A stretch of 64,000 nucleotides of DNA from Fibrella rubiginis. Lineage in GTDB: Bacteria; Bacteroidota; Bacteroidia; Cytophagales; Spirosomataceae. Below the pieces are notes generated by a model. That model did not search any database, was not told the origin of the DNA, and saw nothing but the letters and a program-made list of their open reading frames with translations. A program made the translations under genes and the position numbers. How positions within the stretch are numbered: position 1 is the stretch's first letter; every line of letters starts with the position of its first letter. This document shows, piece after piece, positions 41,369 through 49,121 of the stretch. The stretch is from assembly GCF_017353185.1 (NCBI RefSeq), contig NZ_JAFMYV010000004.1, forward strand, positions 353,871-417,870. Reading direction: 5' to 3'.

Positions 41369-42328
41369 CTATCTCCTAAACTTTTCCCGCAAATGCCACT
41401 CAAACGCTTCCCTATTTGGGTAATGCTGCTTGCCTAGAGGTGGGCGGAGGGATTGCCCGGCGAATTGATGGAGGTTGTAGGGGCTGGCGGGGTTGTCGGT
41501 GAGGGCGGGGGAGATCAGGACGCGGTATTGGGCGTCGATGCCGATCATGCCCCGGTCAAAGGCGGTGTGCAGGGTTGGGCAGAGGGCAATGCCGTTGCTC
41601 ACGTGGTCGTTGCCCGATACGCTGATCGGTACGATATGGCACGCCTCCACCAGCGACGTGCCCCCGGTGGTAATCACCCGCATTCCGGAAATGGCGCAGG
41701 TAAAATCGTAGACCTGCGGCACTAGGCGTTTAAATAGTCCACCGCGCACAAAGCGCGTTTCTTCATCGTCGGCGGTCAGGGCGGGTTGGTAGGTGCCTGT
41801 GGGTTCGTTGAGCAGGTACGTTTCCAGGTCGCCCAGGTAGCTGCGTCCGGCGTTTTTGATGCGCAGAAACTCCGCTTTGCGGGCGGGGAAATAGGTGTCC
41901 AGCAGGGTGTTTCTCAGCAGCAGGCGCGGGTACGTATCCGTTAGCAGCGCGTAGAGGTCGTTGGCGAAATGGGCGTAATCGAGGCGCTCGCTCAGGGTGT
42001 TCACGCTACGGATATAAACGTCGATCTGGTAGCCGGGTTTGGGTTGCAGGAACCAGAAGCCTTCGTTTTTCAGGTAAAAAAAGGGTTGCGTGAAATCATC
42101 ATTAGGACCCGCCTCGGCCAGCAGCGCAAAGTTTTCTTTGAATGTCGCCACCAGTTCCGGCGTCACACCCACGCGGTTATCGGTGATGATACCTTTCTCC
42201 AGTAACTCAATGATTGTCAGCAGCAAAACGGGCTTATGTGGGGCCTTGCCGTACTTGGTGCCACCCTGTTTCAGGCGGCTAAACTGGCGGACGTAATGGG
42301 CTAAGCGGGGTGCGTCGGGCGGGGTCAT
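41369..42328 (-). CDS. HNH restriction endonuclease-like protein
   Basis: 319 residues from the ATG at 42328; a TTG at 42352 adds eight residues. The N-terminal half begins RLAHYVRQFSRLKQGGTKYG, then APHKPVLLLTIIELLEKGII and PFFYLKNEGFWFL. This layout is known from predicted restriction endonucleases whose N-terminal domain is related to phosphorothioate-binding (SBD) modules. The C-terminal HNH domain has Cys in FTCAISGMRV, HIVPIS in VEACHIVPISVSGNDHVSNG, then IALCPTLHTAFDRGMIGI, giving the H-N-H ligands. It likely cleaves modified or foreign DNA. No methylase or dnd gene is adjacent, so a type IV-like action is inferred. Confidence 0.8.
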   Translation of the reverse strand: MTPPDAPRLAHYVRQFSRLKQGGTKYGKAPHKPVLLLTIIELLEKGIITDNRVGVTPELVATFKENFALLAEAGPNDDFTQPFFYLKNEGFWFLQPKPGYQIDVYIRSVNTLSERLDYAHFANDLYALLTDTYPRLLLRNTLLDTYFPARKAEFLRIKNAGRSYLGDLETYLLNEPTGTYQPALTADDEETRFVRGGLFKRLVPQVYDFTCAISGMRVITTGGTSLVEACHIVPISVSGNDHVSNGIALCPTLHTAFDRGMIGIDAQYRVLISPALTDNPASPYNLHQFAGQSLRPPLGKQHYPNREAFEWHLREKFRR

Positions 42329-42460
42329 AACGAGCGGTGTGGTAGTAGGCAAAGATGTAATGTGGCATTGACTACCGGGGCTGTGGGGTAAATTGGTATT
42401 TTTAGGGATTGGCGTATACCTTCATACGTCTTTACCAGACAATTTTCTCATCGTCTTGCC

Positions 42461-42583
42461 GTGGTGTTTTTGTCATCCCGACGACAGGAGGGATCTACTT
42501 TCCCACAACCGAATTGTCCATTAGGGCACTAGATCCCTCCTGTCGTCGGGATGACAAAAGAAGGCGGGATGACAAAAACACCA
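42461..42583. repeat. Inverted repeat of the GTCATCCCGACG/AGGAGGGATC family
   Basis: Perfect 30-nt arms at 42468-42497 and 42530-42559 around a 32-nt loop. The arms share GTCATCCCGACG and AGGAGGGATCTA with the core repeat at 28339-28438, so two copies lie 14 kb apart. A partial third arm, GGGATGACAAAAACACC (about 42567-42583), directly follows the right arm and mirrors GGTGTTTTTGTCATCCC at the left edge, as if the right end had been duplicated. Confidence 0.85.
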
Positions 42584-42626
42584 TGGCGAGATGCTGAGGA
42601 ATCAAAAGCAACCCAATACAACCCAC

Positions 42627-44096
42627 ATGACCAAACAACTCCTCGTCTCCCTCCTGCTGCTGCCCGCGCTGGCATTTGCCCAGGCGAAGAAAGCCGCGCC
42701 AAAATCAACCTCACCTGATCGCGACAAGCAGGCCATCATCGCCGACCTCGACAAGCGGTTTGCCGAATACGCGGGCCTTTCCAAACAGATCTGGGACTTT
42801 GCCGAACTGGGCTATCAGGAAGAAAAAAGCTCGCTGCTGCTGCAGGAACAGCTAAAGAAGGAAGGCTTCGACGTGAAAGCGGGCGTGGCGGGCATCCCCA
42901 CGGCCTTTGTGGCCACCTACGGGTCGGGCAAACCCGTCATCGGCATCCTGGGCGAATATGACGCCCTGCCGGGCCTCGCCACGGAGGCCAAACCCGATTT
43001 CACGCCCATTCCCAACCAGAAAGGCGGGCACGGCTGCGGGCATAACCTCTTCGGCACGGCCTCGGTGGCGGCGGCGGTCGAGGTGAAAAACTGGCTCAAG
43101 GCCGGTCACGCGGGCACGGTCAGAATCTACGGCTGCCCCGCCGAAGAGGGCGGCGCGGGTAAGGTGTACATGGTGCGCGAAGGGCTGTTTAACGACGTCG
43201 ACGTAGTACTGCATTGGCATCCGGGTGCCCAAAACGCGGCCGATGCGGGCACGTCGCTGGCCAACAAAAACGCCAAGTTCCGGTTTCGGGGCATTGCCGC
43301 CCACGCCGCCGCCTCGCCCGAACGGGGCCGGTCGGCACTCGACGGCGTAGAGGCGATGGATATGATGGTCAACATGATGCGCGAACACGTGCCGTCGGAT
43401 ACGCGGATACATTACGTGATCACGAAGGGTGGCGAGGCTCCCAACGTGGTGCCCGCCTATGCCGAGGTGTACTATTACGCCCGCCACAAAGACCGCGACA
43501 TTCTGCAAAGCGTCTGGAAACGAATTGAAAACGCCGCCGAAGGGGCTGCCAAAGGCACCGGTACGAAGGTGGAGTGGGAAGTGCTGGGGGGTGTGTTTAA
43601 CCTGCTGCCCAACGTGACCCTGGCCGAGGCTATGCATACCAACCTGAAAACGGTGGGCGGCATCACCTACACGCCGGAAGAAACGGCCTTCGCCGAGAAA
43701 ATCCGCAACACCTTCCCCGACGATCAGCGCGTACCCATCACCAACGCCGCCCAGATTAAAGACTTCCGCGACGCCTCGGAAAGCGCCACGAGCGGCGGCT
43801 CCACCGACGTGGGCGACGTGAGCTGGACGGTGCCGACGGTGGGCCTGCAGACGGCAACGTGGGTGCCCGGTTCCAGCGCCCATAGCTGGCAGTCGACGGC
43901 GGCAAGCGGCATGAGCATCGGCCAGAAAGGCATGATCGTGGCGGCTAAAACCCTGGCGCTGACAGCCTTGGATTTATATAACAACCCCGCCCTGATCGAA
44001 AAAGCCCGCGCCGAATGGCTCCAGAAACGCGGTGCCAACTTCAAGTACGAAGCCTTATTGGGTGATCGCAAACCCGCATTGGATTATAGGAAGTAG
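42627..44096 (+). CDS. Exported M20-family amidohydrolase, AbgB-like
   Basis: 489 residues from the ATG at 42627, where a signal peptide starts (MTKQLLVSLLLLPALAFAQA). The catalytic domain has YDALPG near 112, metal ligands in GHGCGHNLFG near 134-143, EEGG near 172-175, and a His in VLHWHPGAQ; the lid/dimerisation domain is around 215-330. The GCGHN variant (N instead of D) is that of AbgB-type p-aminobenzoyl-glutamate hydrolases rather than HipO. The final His is in SSAHSWQST. It should hydrolyse N-acyl or p-aminobenzoyl amino acids, here in the periplasm. Upstream sits the repeat at 42461-42583. Confidence 0.88.
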   Translation: MTKQLLVSLLLLPALAFAQAKKAAPKSTSPDRDKQAIIADLDKRFAEYAGLSKQIWDFAELGYQEEKSSLLLQEQLKKEGFDVKAGVAGIPTAFVATYGSGKPVIGILGEYDALPGLATEAKPDFTPIPNQKGGHGCGHNLFGTASVAAAVEVKNWLKAGHAGTVRIYGCPAEEGGAGKVYMVREGLFNDVDVVLHWHPGAQNAADAGTSLANKNAKFRFRGIAAHAAASPERGRSALDGVEAMDMMVNMMREHVPSDTRIHYVITKGGEAPNVVPAYAEVYYYARHKDRDILQSVWKRIENAAEGAAKGTGTKVEWEVLGGVFNLLPNVTLAEAMHTNLKTVGGITYTPEETAFAEKIRNTFPDDQRVPITNAAQIKDFRDASESATSGGSTDVGDVSWTVPTVGLQTATWVPGSSAHSWQSTAASGMSIGQKGMIVAAKTLALTALDLYNNPALIEKARAEWLQKRGANFKYEALLGDRKPALDYRK

Positions 44097-44117
44097 TGGG
44101 CAGTGGCAGTAGGCAGT

Positions 44118-44290
44118 GCTTCGCGTGCGGCTCACCTCACCCCCAGCCCCTCTCCTCCAACCAGGAGAGGGGAGACGAGTTAGGAAATTCTGCAACCAAG
44201 GGTAAGCCTAATTAAGTACTTTATTTTGGTAAGACTCCCCTCTCCTGGTTGGAGGAGAGGGGCGGGGGTGAGGTGAGCCGCACGCGAAGC
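44118..44290. repeat. Long inverted repeat, 56/57-nt arms
   Basis: Arms 44118-44174 and 44235-44290 are complementary except for one extra base, around a 60-nt loop. The arms contain CACCCCCAGCCCCTCTCC, a text widespread in cyanobacteria and Bacteroidota. The outer end GCTTCGCG resembles the outer ends of other repeats in this window (45971-46140, 28285). A tandem ACTGCATACTGTA duplicate lies between the repeat and the kinase start. The loop carries AAGTACTTTATTTTGG, promoter-like but without a matching -33. Confidence 0.9.
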
Positions 44291-44326
44291 TTACCCACTG
44301 CATACTGTAGAACTGCATACTGTAAA

Positions 44327-45964
44327 ATGAACTCGACCCTCCCCTTCTCGGCCTTTGCTACCGACATTGATCTTCACGCGCAACTGGCTGCCGACGTGCT
44401 GCCGGCCTATGTCAACACCTGCCGGTGGTTTGCCGGAAAAGCCCGTCAGCAAACCGGTGTGCGGGTGCAGTCGGTGCTGACGCTGGCAGACCAACCGGCT
44501 GACGGTCAGCCGTTTTACCTGCTTATTCTGGAAGCCACCTATGCCGATGGGGAGCCGGAGCAGTACCAGTTGCCCCTGGCGTTTGTACCCGACGGCACCA
44601 CTACCGACGCCATTCCTGACAAGGGTATCCTGACCACCGCCACGTTTGCCGACATGCCGGGACACCTGGTCGATGCCATCTACGTGGCCCGGTTTCGCGA
44701 GGCACTGTTCCGGCATCTGGCCGCCAGCGACGTGGTGACGCAACCAGTAGACGGGGCGGGGCAACTCCTGTTTAGTCGGGGGCTGGGCCTGGCCGATGGC
44801 GCTCCCGGCGATGCGCTGATTTCGCGGGTGCTGCCCGTGGATTCGAGCAATTCGGCGCTGGTGTTTGGCTATGCATCGCAGGGGGAATTGCTGTTTATGA
44901 AACTGTACCGGAAGTTGTTTGCGCAGACGAACCCGGAGGTGGAGATGGTGGCGTTTTTGACCGAAACGGGTGGTTTCGGGGCTATTCCGGCCTATGCGGG
45001 GCAATTTACCTGGCAGCAGCCCGGCACCGAACCCATCACGCTGGGCATGATGCAGCGCATGGTTGCGGACAACAAAGACAGTTGGGACATGACCGGCGAC
45101 TACCTCAACGATTTCCTCTACGCGGTGCCCAACCGGCTTTTTGCCGTGAAGGAAGACGTCTTCGAGAAAGTGGCCCTGCTGGGCCGGCGCACCGCCGAAA
45201 TGCACCTGGCCCTGTACAAAAAAACCGACGACCCGGCCTTTTTCTCCGAACCCTTCACCGACGACTACCGCACCTTCCTCACGGGCCGCTTCACCGACCT
45301 GCTTAACCGCCGCTACGACCTGCTGGTCAACAACTACGACCGCCTCGACCCGCAGGCGCAACGGCTGGCGTGGGTGTTTATGGAGGCCAAAGAGATGATC
45401 GACGATTTTGTGGCCGATTTCCAGACGCGCCCGCTCGGCTCGTGCCGCATCCGCATCCACGGCGACTACCACCTGGGGCAGGTGCTGGCCCTCCCCGACG
45501 ATTATGTGATCATCGACTTTGAGGGTGAACCCGAAAGCACTATCGCCGACCGCAAGATCAAGCATTCGCCCCTGAAAGACGTGGCGGGCATGATCCGGTC
45601 GTACCACTACGCGGTGAGTGCCAAGCTCTTCAACGCCGCCGAAACGGAGGGTATCTCGCCCGAAAAGCTACAGGTGGTATCTGACCGCTGGTACAAACTC
45701 ATCCGCGACACCTACCTCGACGCGTACCTCGACACCTTCGGCTCACCCCACCCGATGTTCTACGACAACGGTGAGATCAACTACCTGTTGCTCATCTACT
45801 TACTCGAAAAAGCCGTCTACGAACTGGGTTACGAAATCAGCTACCGCCCCACTTGGGTGAAAATCCCCCTCAAAGGCATCGTCGACGTAATCCGCGAAAT
45901 CGAAAAGCTCCAGCCCGGCGGTCAGCACCGGCAAATGGCAAGCGCGCCATTACATTTGGTGTAG
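44327..45964 (+). CDS. Maltokinase-like / trehalose synthase C-terminal domain kinase
   Basis: 545 residues from the ATG at 44327. An in-frame start at 44249 would translate the inverted-repeat arm and is rejected. The N-terminal cap domain has NTCRWFAGKARQQTGVRVQS near 28-47. The phosphotransferase core has MKLYRKLFAQTNPEVEMVAF, RIRIHGDYHLGQVL near 375-388 (catalytic Asp) and IIDFEGEPES near 393-402 (metal-binding D-F-E). Family members phosphorylate maltose to maltose-1-phosphate for GlgE alpha-glucan synthesis. In most genomes the gene neighbours glgE, treS or glgB; none is in this window, so partners would be elsewhere. Ends with MASAPLHLV, unusual but not diagnostic. Confidence 0.85.
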   Translation: MNSTLPFSAFATDIDLHAQLAADVLPAYVNTCRWFAGKARQQTGVRVQSVLTLADQPADGQPFYLLILEATYADGEPEQYQLPLAFVPDGTTTDAIPDKGILTTATFADMPGHLVDAIYVARFREALFRHLAASDVVTQPVDGAGQLLFSRGLGLADGAPGDALISRVLPVDSSNSALVFGYASQGELLFMKLYRKLFAQTNPEVEMVAFLTETGGFGAIPAYAGQFTWQQPGTEPITLGMMQRMVADNKDSWDMTGDYLNDFLYAVPNRLFAVKEDVFEKVALLGRRTAEMHLALYKKTDDPAFFSEPFTDDYRTFLTGRFTDLLNRRYDLLVNNYDRLDPQAQRLAWVFMEAKEMIDDFVADFQTRPLGSCRIRIHGDYHLGQVLALPDDYVIIDFEGEPESTIADRKIKHSPLKDVAGMIRSYHYAVSAKLFNAAETEGISPEKLQVVSDRWYKLIRDTYLDAYLDTFGSPHPMFYDNGEINYLLLIYLLEKAVYELGYEISYRPTWVKIPLKGIVDVIREIEKLQPGGQHRQMASAPLHLV

Positions 45965-45970
45965 GTTTTT

Positions 45971-46140
45971 AATGTAAAATGCGGTCCGACGGGTCGGCTT
46001 CGCGCGGATTGCCCTTCGACAGGCTCAGGGTGACAGCCCATCTAAATCAGTTCAGGTACGTTGATTCAAGTTCCCTGTCACCCTGAGCCTGTCGAAGGGT
46101 CCACAGCGCGTAGCCGACCCGCGCGAAGCCATTTTACATT
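45971..46140. repeat. Long imperfect inverted repeat, 66-nt arms
   Basis: Arms 45971-46036 and 46075-46140. The inner 25 bp, CCCTTCGACAGGCTCAGGG plus TGACAG, pair perfectly. The outer 11 bp, AATGTAAAATG, pair perfectly as well. The middle contains CGGGTCGGCT and TTCGCGC in imperfect symmetry. The arms carry the CTTCGACAGGCTCAGG text known as a dispersed repeat. It separates the maltokinase gene from the SDR gene. Confidence 0.85.
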
Positions 46141-46155
46141 CTCCCTTCCTCTTCT

Positions 46156-46983
46156 ATGAACACCCTACTCATCACCGGCGCAGGTTCCGGCATTGGGCGC
46201 GAACTGGCGCGGCAGGCGGCCCTGACGGGGGCAACCGTCATGGCTACCGACATCAACGAAGCGACCCTCGCCGAGACAAACCAGCTGGCGGGCGGCAAGC
46301 TGCAGACCCACCGCCTCGACGTGGCTGATGCGGCGGCAATCGAGGCATTTGCGGCAATGATCATTCCCACGCTACACCCCGAAAAACCCCTGATTTTGAT
46401 CAACAACGCCGGTGTTGCCCTGGGCAGCGGCCCCTTCGCCACCACCGATCTCGCTGATTTTGAGTGGCTGCTGAACATCAATCTCTGGGGTGTTATCCGG
46501 ATGACGAAAGCGTTTTTGCCTTATATGCAACAGCACAACCGGGGACAGATCGTCAACATCAGCAGCGTCTTCGGGTTGGCGGGGGTAGAAAACCAGTCGG
46601 CCTACTGCACGGCTAAATTCGGCGTACGCGGCTTTTCTGATGTGCTACGGATGGAGCTGCTGGGTACGGGCATCAGCGTTACCTGCGTACATCCGGGGGG
46701 CATCAAAACCAACATCGCCGCTGCCGCCCGCATTGGTAAAGGCGGGTTTGTCACCGAAACCATGCACAAACAGGGAGCCGCCTCGTTCGCCGCGGCCGCC
46801 AAAACCACACCCGCCCGCGCCGCCGAAATCATCCTGGCTGGTGTGGCCCGCCGCAAAGCCCGCGTCCTCATTGGCAACGACGCCCGCCAAATAGAATGGA
46901 TAACGCGCTTATTTCCAACGCGCTACGTTTCCATCATCAAGAGCCAGATTCAGAAAGCATTCAATTTTAGTGATGAACGTTGA
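46156..46983 (+). CDS. Short-chain dehydrogenase/reductase
   Basis: 275 residues. TGAGSGIGRELARQ near 7-20 binds NAD(P), NNAGVALG near 81-88 supports the fold, and the catalytic Ser and Tyr/Lys are in IVNISSVFG and SAYCTAKFG (Y-C-T-A-K). VHPGGIKTNIA follows as usual. The C-terminus is basic and lengthened by about 30 residues (PTRYVSIIKSQIQKAFNF). This form is common among acyl- or lipid-associated SDRs that sit on membranes, and a desaturase gene follows on the opposite strand; substrate remains unknown. Confidence 0.9.
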   Translation: MNTLLITGAGSGIGRELARQAALTGATVMATDINEATLAETNQLAGGKLQTHRLDVADAAAIEAFAAMIIPTLHPEKPLILINNAGVALGSGPFATTDLADFEWLLNINLWGVIRMTKAFLPYMQQHNRGQIVNISSVFGLAGVENQSAYCTAKFGVRGFSDVLRMELLGTGISVTCVHPGGIKTNIAAAARIGKGGFVTETMHKQGAASFAAAAKTTPARAAEIILAGVARRKARVLIGNDARQIEWITRLFPTRYVSIIKSQIQKAFNFSDER

Positions 46984-47009
46984 GTGGTACGTGCGTAGTG
47001 GCTTCGCGA

Positions 47010-47045
47010 TAAGTGCCCTTCGACTAGGCTAGTTCGCCGTGGTCC
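47010..47045. repeat. Partial copy of the CTTCGAC...AGG dispersed repeat
   Basis: The text GCCCTTCGACTAGGCTAGTT followed by CGCCG occurs downstream of the SDR gene. It matches GCGCTTCGACTAGGCCGGTC followed by CGCCG near 28302, the version interrupted by TAGGC... before AGGCTCAGG. No paired arm is visible here. Confidence 0.5.
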
Positions 47046-47096
47046 GGCATACTGGTGCAGTCCCCGACGTACCACTGCCCACTGCTACTTCCTCCT

Positions 47097-48041
47097 CTAC
47101 TTTATCCAGCTAAACTCGTAGGCCAGGTTGGGTATGCGGGTGCGGTCGGCGAGGCGGGTGAGGCGGGCGGGGAGCGCCATGAGGTAGTCGCGGGCGCGCT
47201 GGGCATCGTCGGAGAGGTCGGCGAAAGCGTCTATTTTCCAGTCGTTTAGCAGTGATTCCAGGATCTGTATGTAGTCACGGACCGTGTATACGCCAATGCG
47301 CTGGGCGGCGTCGGAGAAGTGCGAATAGGTGTTGCCCAGGTTCACGCCGCTCTCGCGGAGCATGTGGGCGGGCATGACAATCTTCTTGCGCATCATGTCT
47401 TCAAACGCCAGCATCATGCCGGAGGCGTCGTGGGTGAAGATTTCGGCAACAAACGCTTTGTACGCCTTCGCATGGCGCATCTCGTCGGCGGCAATCACCC
47501 CACAAATCTGCGACAGCAACGTATTGCCCGACTGCTTGGCCTGCGTGGCGGTGCGGCGGTGCGAAATGTTGGTGGCCAGTTCCTGAAACGACGTGTAGAC
47601 GAAATTCCGGTAGGGGTCACGCCCGGTCTGAATATCGTAGCCGTCGGCGATCAGGTATTGCGTTGAGGTCTCCATGGCCCGCATGTTTACCCGGCCCGAC
47701 AGGTACAAAAACTTGTTGAGCAGGTCGCCGTGGCGGTTTTCTTCGGCCGTCCAGCCGCGCACCCACTGCGACCAGCCCTTGGGGTTTGTCTGGTCAACAC
47801 CATCAACGTCCATGAGCCACGCCTCGTAGGTAGGCAGGGCTTCTTCGGTAATCGTGTCACCTACCAGTACGGCCAGGTAATCATAAGGCAATGCCTGCGC
47901 CTGCTCCTGTAACACCCGAACTTCGTCTAAAAATGTGGGGCGGGTGGAATCAGGCAACAAATCGGCGGGTTGCCAGTTGGTCTCAATAGGTTTTAAATAC
48001 TCGGCAATCAGGGCATCCATCTTGGCCCCGATATATTGCAT
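47097..48041 (-). CDS. Acyl-[acyl-carrier-protein] desaturase
   Basis: 314 residues from the ATG at 48041; an in-frame upstream start at 48140 has no support. The diiron ligands are visible in EENRHG near 102-107 and DEMRH near 186-190, with an additional Glu in TSFQELATNISHRR (E-x-x-T-x-x-S-H). Length and order match soluble plant-type stearoyl-ACP Delta9 desaturases. It should introduce a double bond into acyl-ACP using O2 and ferredoxin, controlling membrane fluidity. It diverges from plsC, which uses fatty acyl groups, with a promoter region between them. Confidence 0.92.
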   Translation of the reverse strand: MQYIGAKMDALIAEYLKPIETNWQPADLLPDSTRPTFLDEVRVLQEQAQALPYDYLAVLVGDTITEEALPTYEAWLMDVDGVDQTNPKGWSQWVRGWTAEENRHGDLLNKFLYLSGRVNMRAMETSTQYLIADGYDIQTGRDPYRNFVYTSFQELATNISHRRTATQAKQSGNTLLSQICGVIAADEMRHAKAYKAFVAEIFTHDASGMMLAFEDMMRKKIVMPAHMLRESGVNLGNTYSHFSDAAQRIGVYTVRDYIQILESLLNDWKIDAFADLSDDAQRARDYLMALPARLTRLADRTRIPNLAYEFSWIK

Positions 48042-48137
48042 TACTTCGATCCTGAAGGTCACGGTGAGGGTTGATTTACAGGCGTTTCGCCTTAACAATA
48101 GCACATAATACAGGGCAAGAATCGCCTTGTGCCTATA

Positions 48138-48177
48138 CAAAAGTAAAGCATAATAATTGGCTTGTTACCTATTTTTG
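48138..48177. promoter_or_regulatory. Back-to-back -7 elements for the desaturase and plsC genes
   Basis: On the minus strand TACTTTTG occupies 48145-48138, facing the desaturase gene. On the plus strand TATTTTTG occupies 48170-48177, facing plsC. Both match TAnnTTTG. Neither has a TTG at the ideal spacing, so each is tentative. Confidence 0.4.
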
Positions 48178-48212
48178 GGCGCTATTGCATTGATTTTAAC
48201 CTCAACGGTCCC

Positions 48213-48950
48213 ATGAAGAAGCTAATTGATTACTTACTCACGCCGCTGTACCTGCTCTATTTTGGCCTAACCCTCCTGCTTTTTCACCTGGCCCAGTTAA
48301 TAGCCTACTGGTTGGGTGGTCGTCCGGCCCAAAAAAAGGTAGCCGACTGGCTCAACGCCTCAATAGTCTATGGCTGGTGGCTAACCGGTTCGTCGTTCCG
48401 GTTTCAATATGACGCTCCCCTGCCAACCAACCGCCCCCTGCTCTTCGTAGCTAACCACCAAAGCCTCTTCGACATCTCGCCAATTCTTTGGTTTCTGCGC
48501 CGCCAGAATCCGGTTTTTGTTGCCAAAGTCGAGCTGTCGCGGGGCATTCCAAGCATATCGTATAACCTGCGCCAAAGCGGAGCAGCCCTTATTGACCGGA
48601 AAGACGTTCGGCAGTCGATGGGGCAGCTAAGTCGGCTGGGGCAAGAACTGAACAAGCGGCGGTGCTCGGTCGTGATTTTTCCCGAAGGCACCCGCAGCGC
48701 TTCCAACGAACCCCGCGAATTTGCCCCTGCCGGACTGGCTATTTTGCTCAGAAAAGCCCCCGACGCGCTGGTGGTGCCCATTGCCATTGCCAACACGGGC
48801 CATTTCAACCCACGTGGCCTGTTTCCTCTCCGGTCATTCACCCGGATGTCGTGGACGGTACTCCCCCCCATCGACCCCACCGACGCCAGCATCGAACACG
48901 TAGCCGAACGCGCCCGAACCGCTATTGTTGAAAAGTTGAGCGCATTGTAG
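48213..48950 (+). CDS. plsC: 1-acyl-sn-glycerol-3-phosphate acyltransferase family protein
   Basis: 245 residues from the ATG at 48213. An N-terminal membrane helix (LTPLYLLYFGLTLLLFHLAQ) precedes the PlsC domain. Motif I is NHQSLFD near 80-86, motif II follows around FVAKVELSRGIPSI, motif III is VIFPEGTRS near 152-160, and motif IV is VVPIAIANTG near 184-193. It transfers an acyl group to the sn-2 position of lysophosphatidate or a related acceptor. Divergent from the desaturase, in line with a fatty-acid/phospholipid pair. Its stop codon TAG is inside the left arm of the repeat at 48946-49110. Confidence 0.88.
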   Translation: MKKLIDYLLTPLYLLYFGLTLLLFHLAQLIAYWLGGRPAQKKVADWLNASIVYGWWLTGSSFRFQYDAPLPTNRPLLFVANHQSLFDISPILWFLRRQNPVFVAKVELSRGIPSISYNLRQSGAALIDRKDVRQSMGQLSRLGQELNKRRCSVVIFPEGTRSASNEPREFAPAGLAILLRKAPDALVVPIAIANTGHFNPRGLFPLRSFTRMSWTVLPPIDPTDASIEHVAERARTAIVEKLSAL

Positions 48951-49110
48951 GGGCGGGCCATCGTGCCCGCCCGCTTTCGGACACGTCAGTGCCCGCCCGC
49001 TTGTCAGATTCATATCATTGATACCCTTATTTTTGCGCTACCATTTTGCTACGGAGCAAGCGGCCACCAATGTGTCCGAAAGCGGGCGGGCACGATGGCC
49101 CGCCCCTACA
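48946..49110. repeat. Perfect 39-nt inverted repeat between plsC and thyA
   Basis: Arms 48946-48984 and 49072-49110 are exactly complementary (39 of 39) around an 87-nt loop. The arms contain GTAGGGGCGGGCCATCGTGC, a text seen as a dispersed repeat in other genomes. The plsC stop lies in the left arm, and the thyA ATG is 12 bases past the right arm. The loop holds TATTTTTG, a promoter -7 candidate. Confidence 0.92.
49001..49035 (+). promoter_or_regulatory. Candidate thyA promoter inside the repeat loop
   Basis: TTG (49001-49003), 24 bases, then TATTTTTG (49028-49035). The spacing is slightly long. A transcript from here would carry the whole right arm as its leader, unpaired, since the left arm would not be transcribed. 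Confidence 0.4.
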
Positions 49111-49121
49111 AACCCCACCCT

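Noticed and set aside
42852..43883. 343-codon open frame on the minus strand opposite the M20 amidohydrolase
   Set aside because: Same cause: codon bias of the real gene opens the opposite frame. No recognisable domain.
44291..45607. Long open frame (over 430 codons) on the minus strand opposite the maltokinase gene
   Set aside because: It is the antisense shadow of a GC-rich gene. The encoded protein is His/Gln/Arg-rich with no family pattern, while the plus strand has complete kinase motifs.
48963..49121. In-frame N-terminal extension of thyA by 53 codons
   Set aside because: It would translate the inverted repeat. ThyA proteins begin at the position matching the ATG at 49122.
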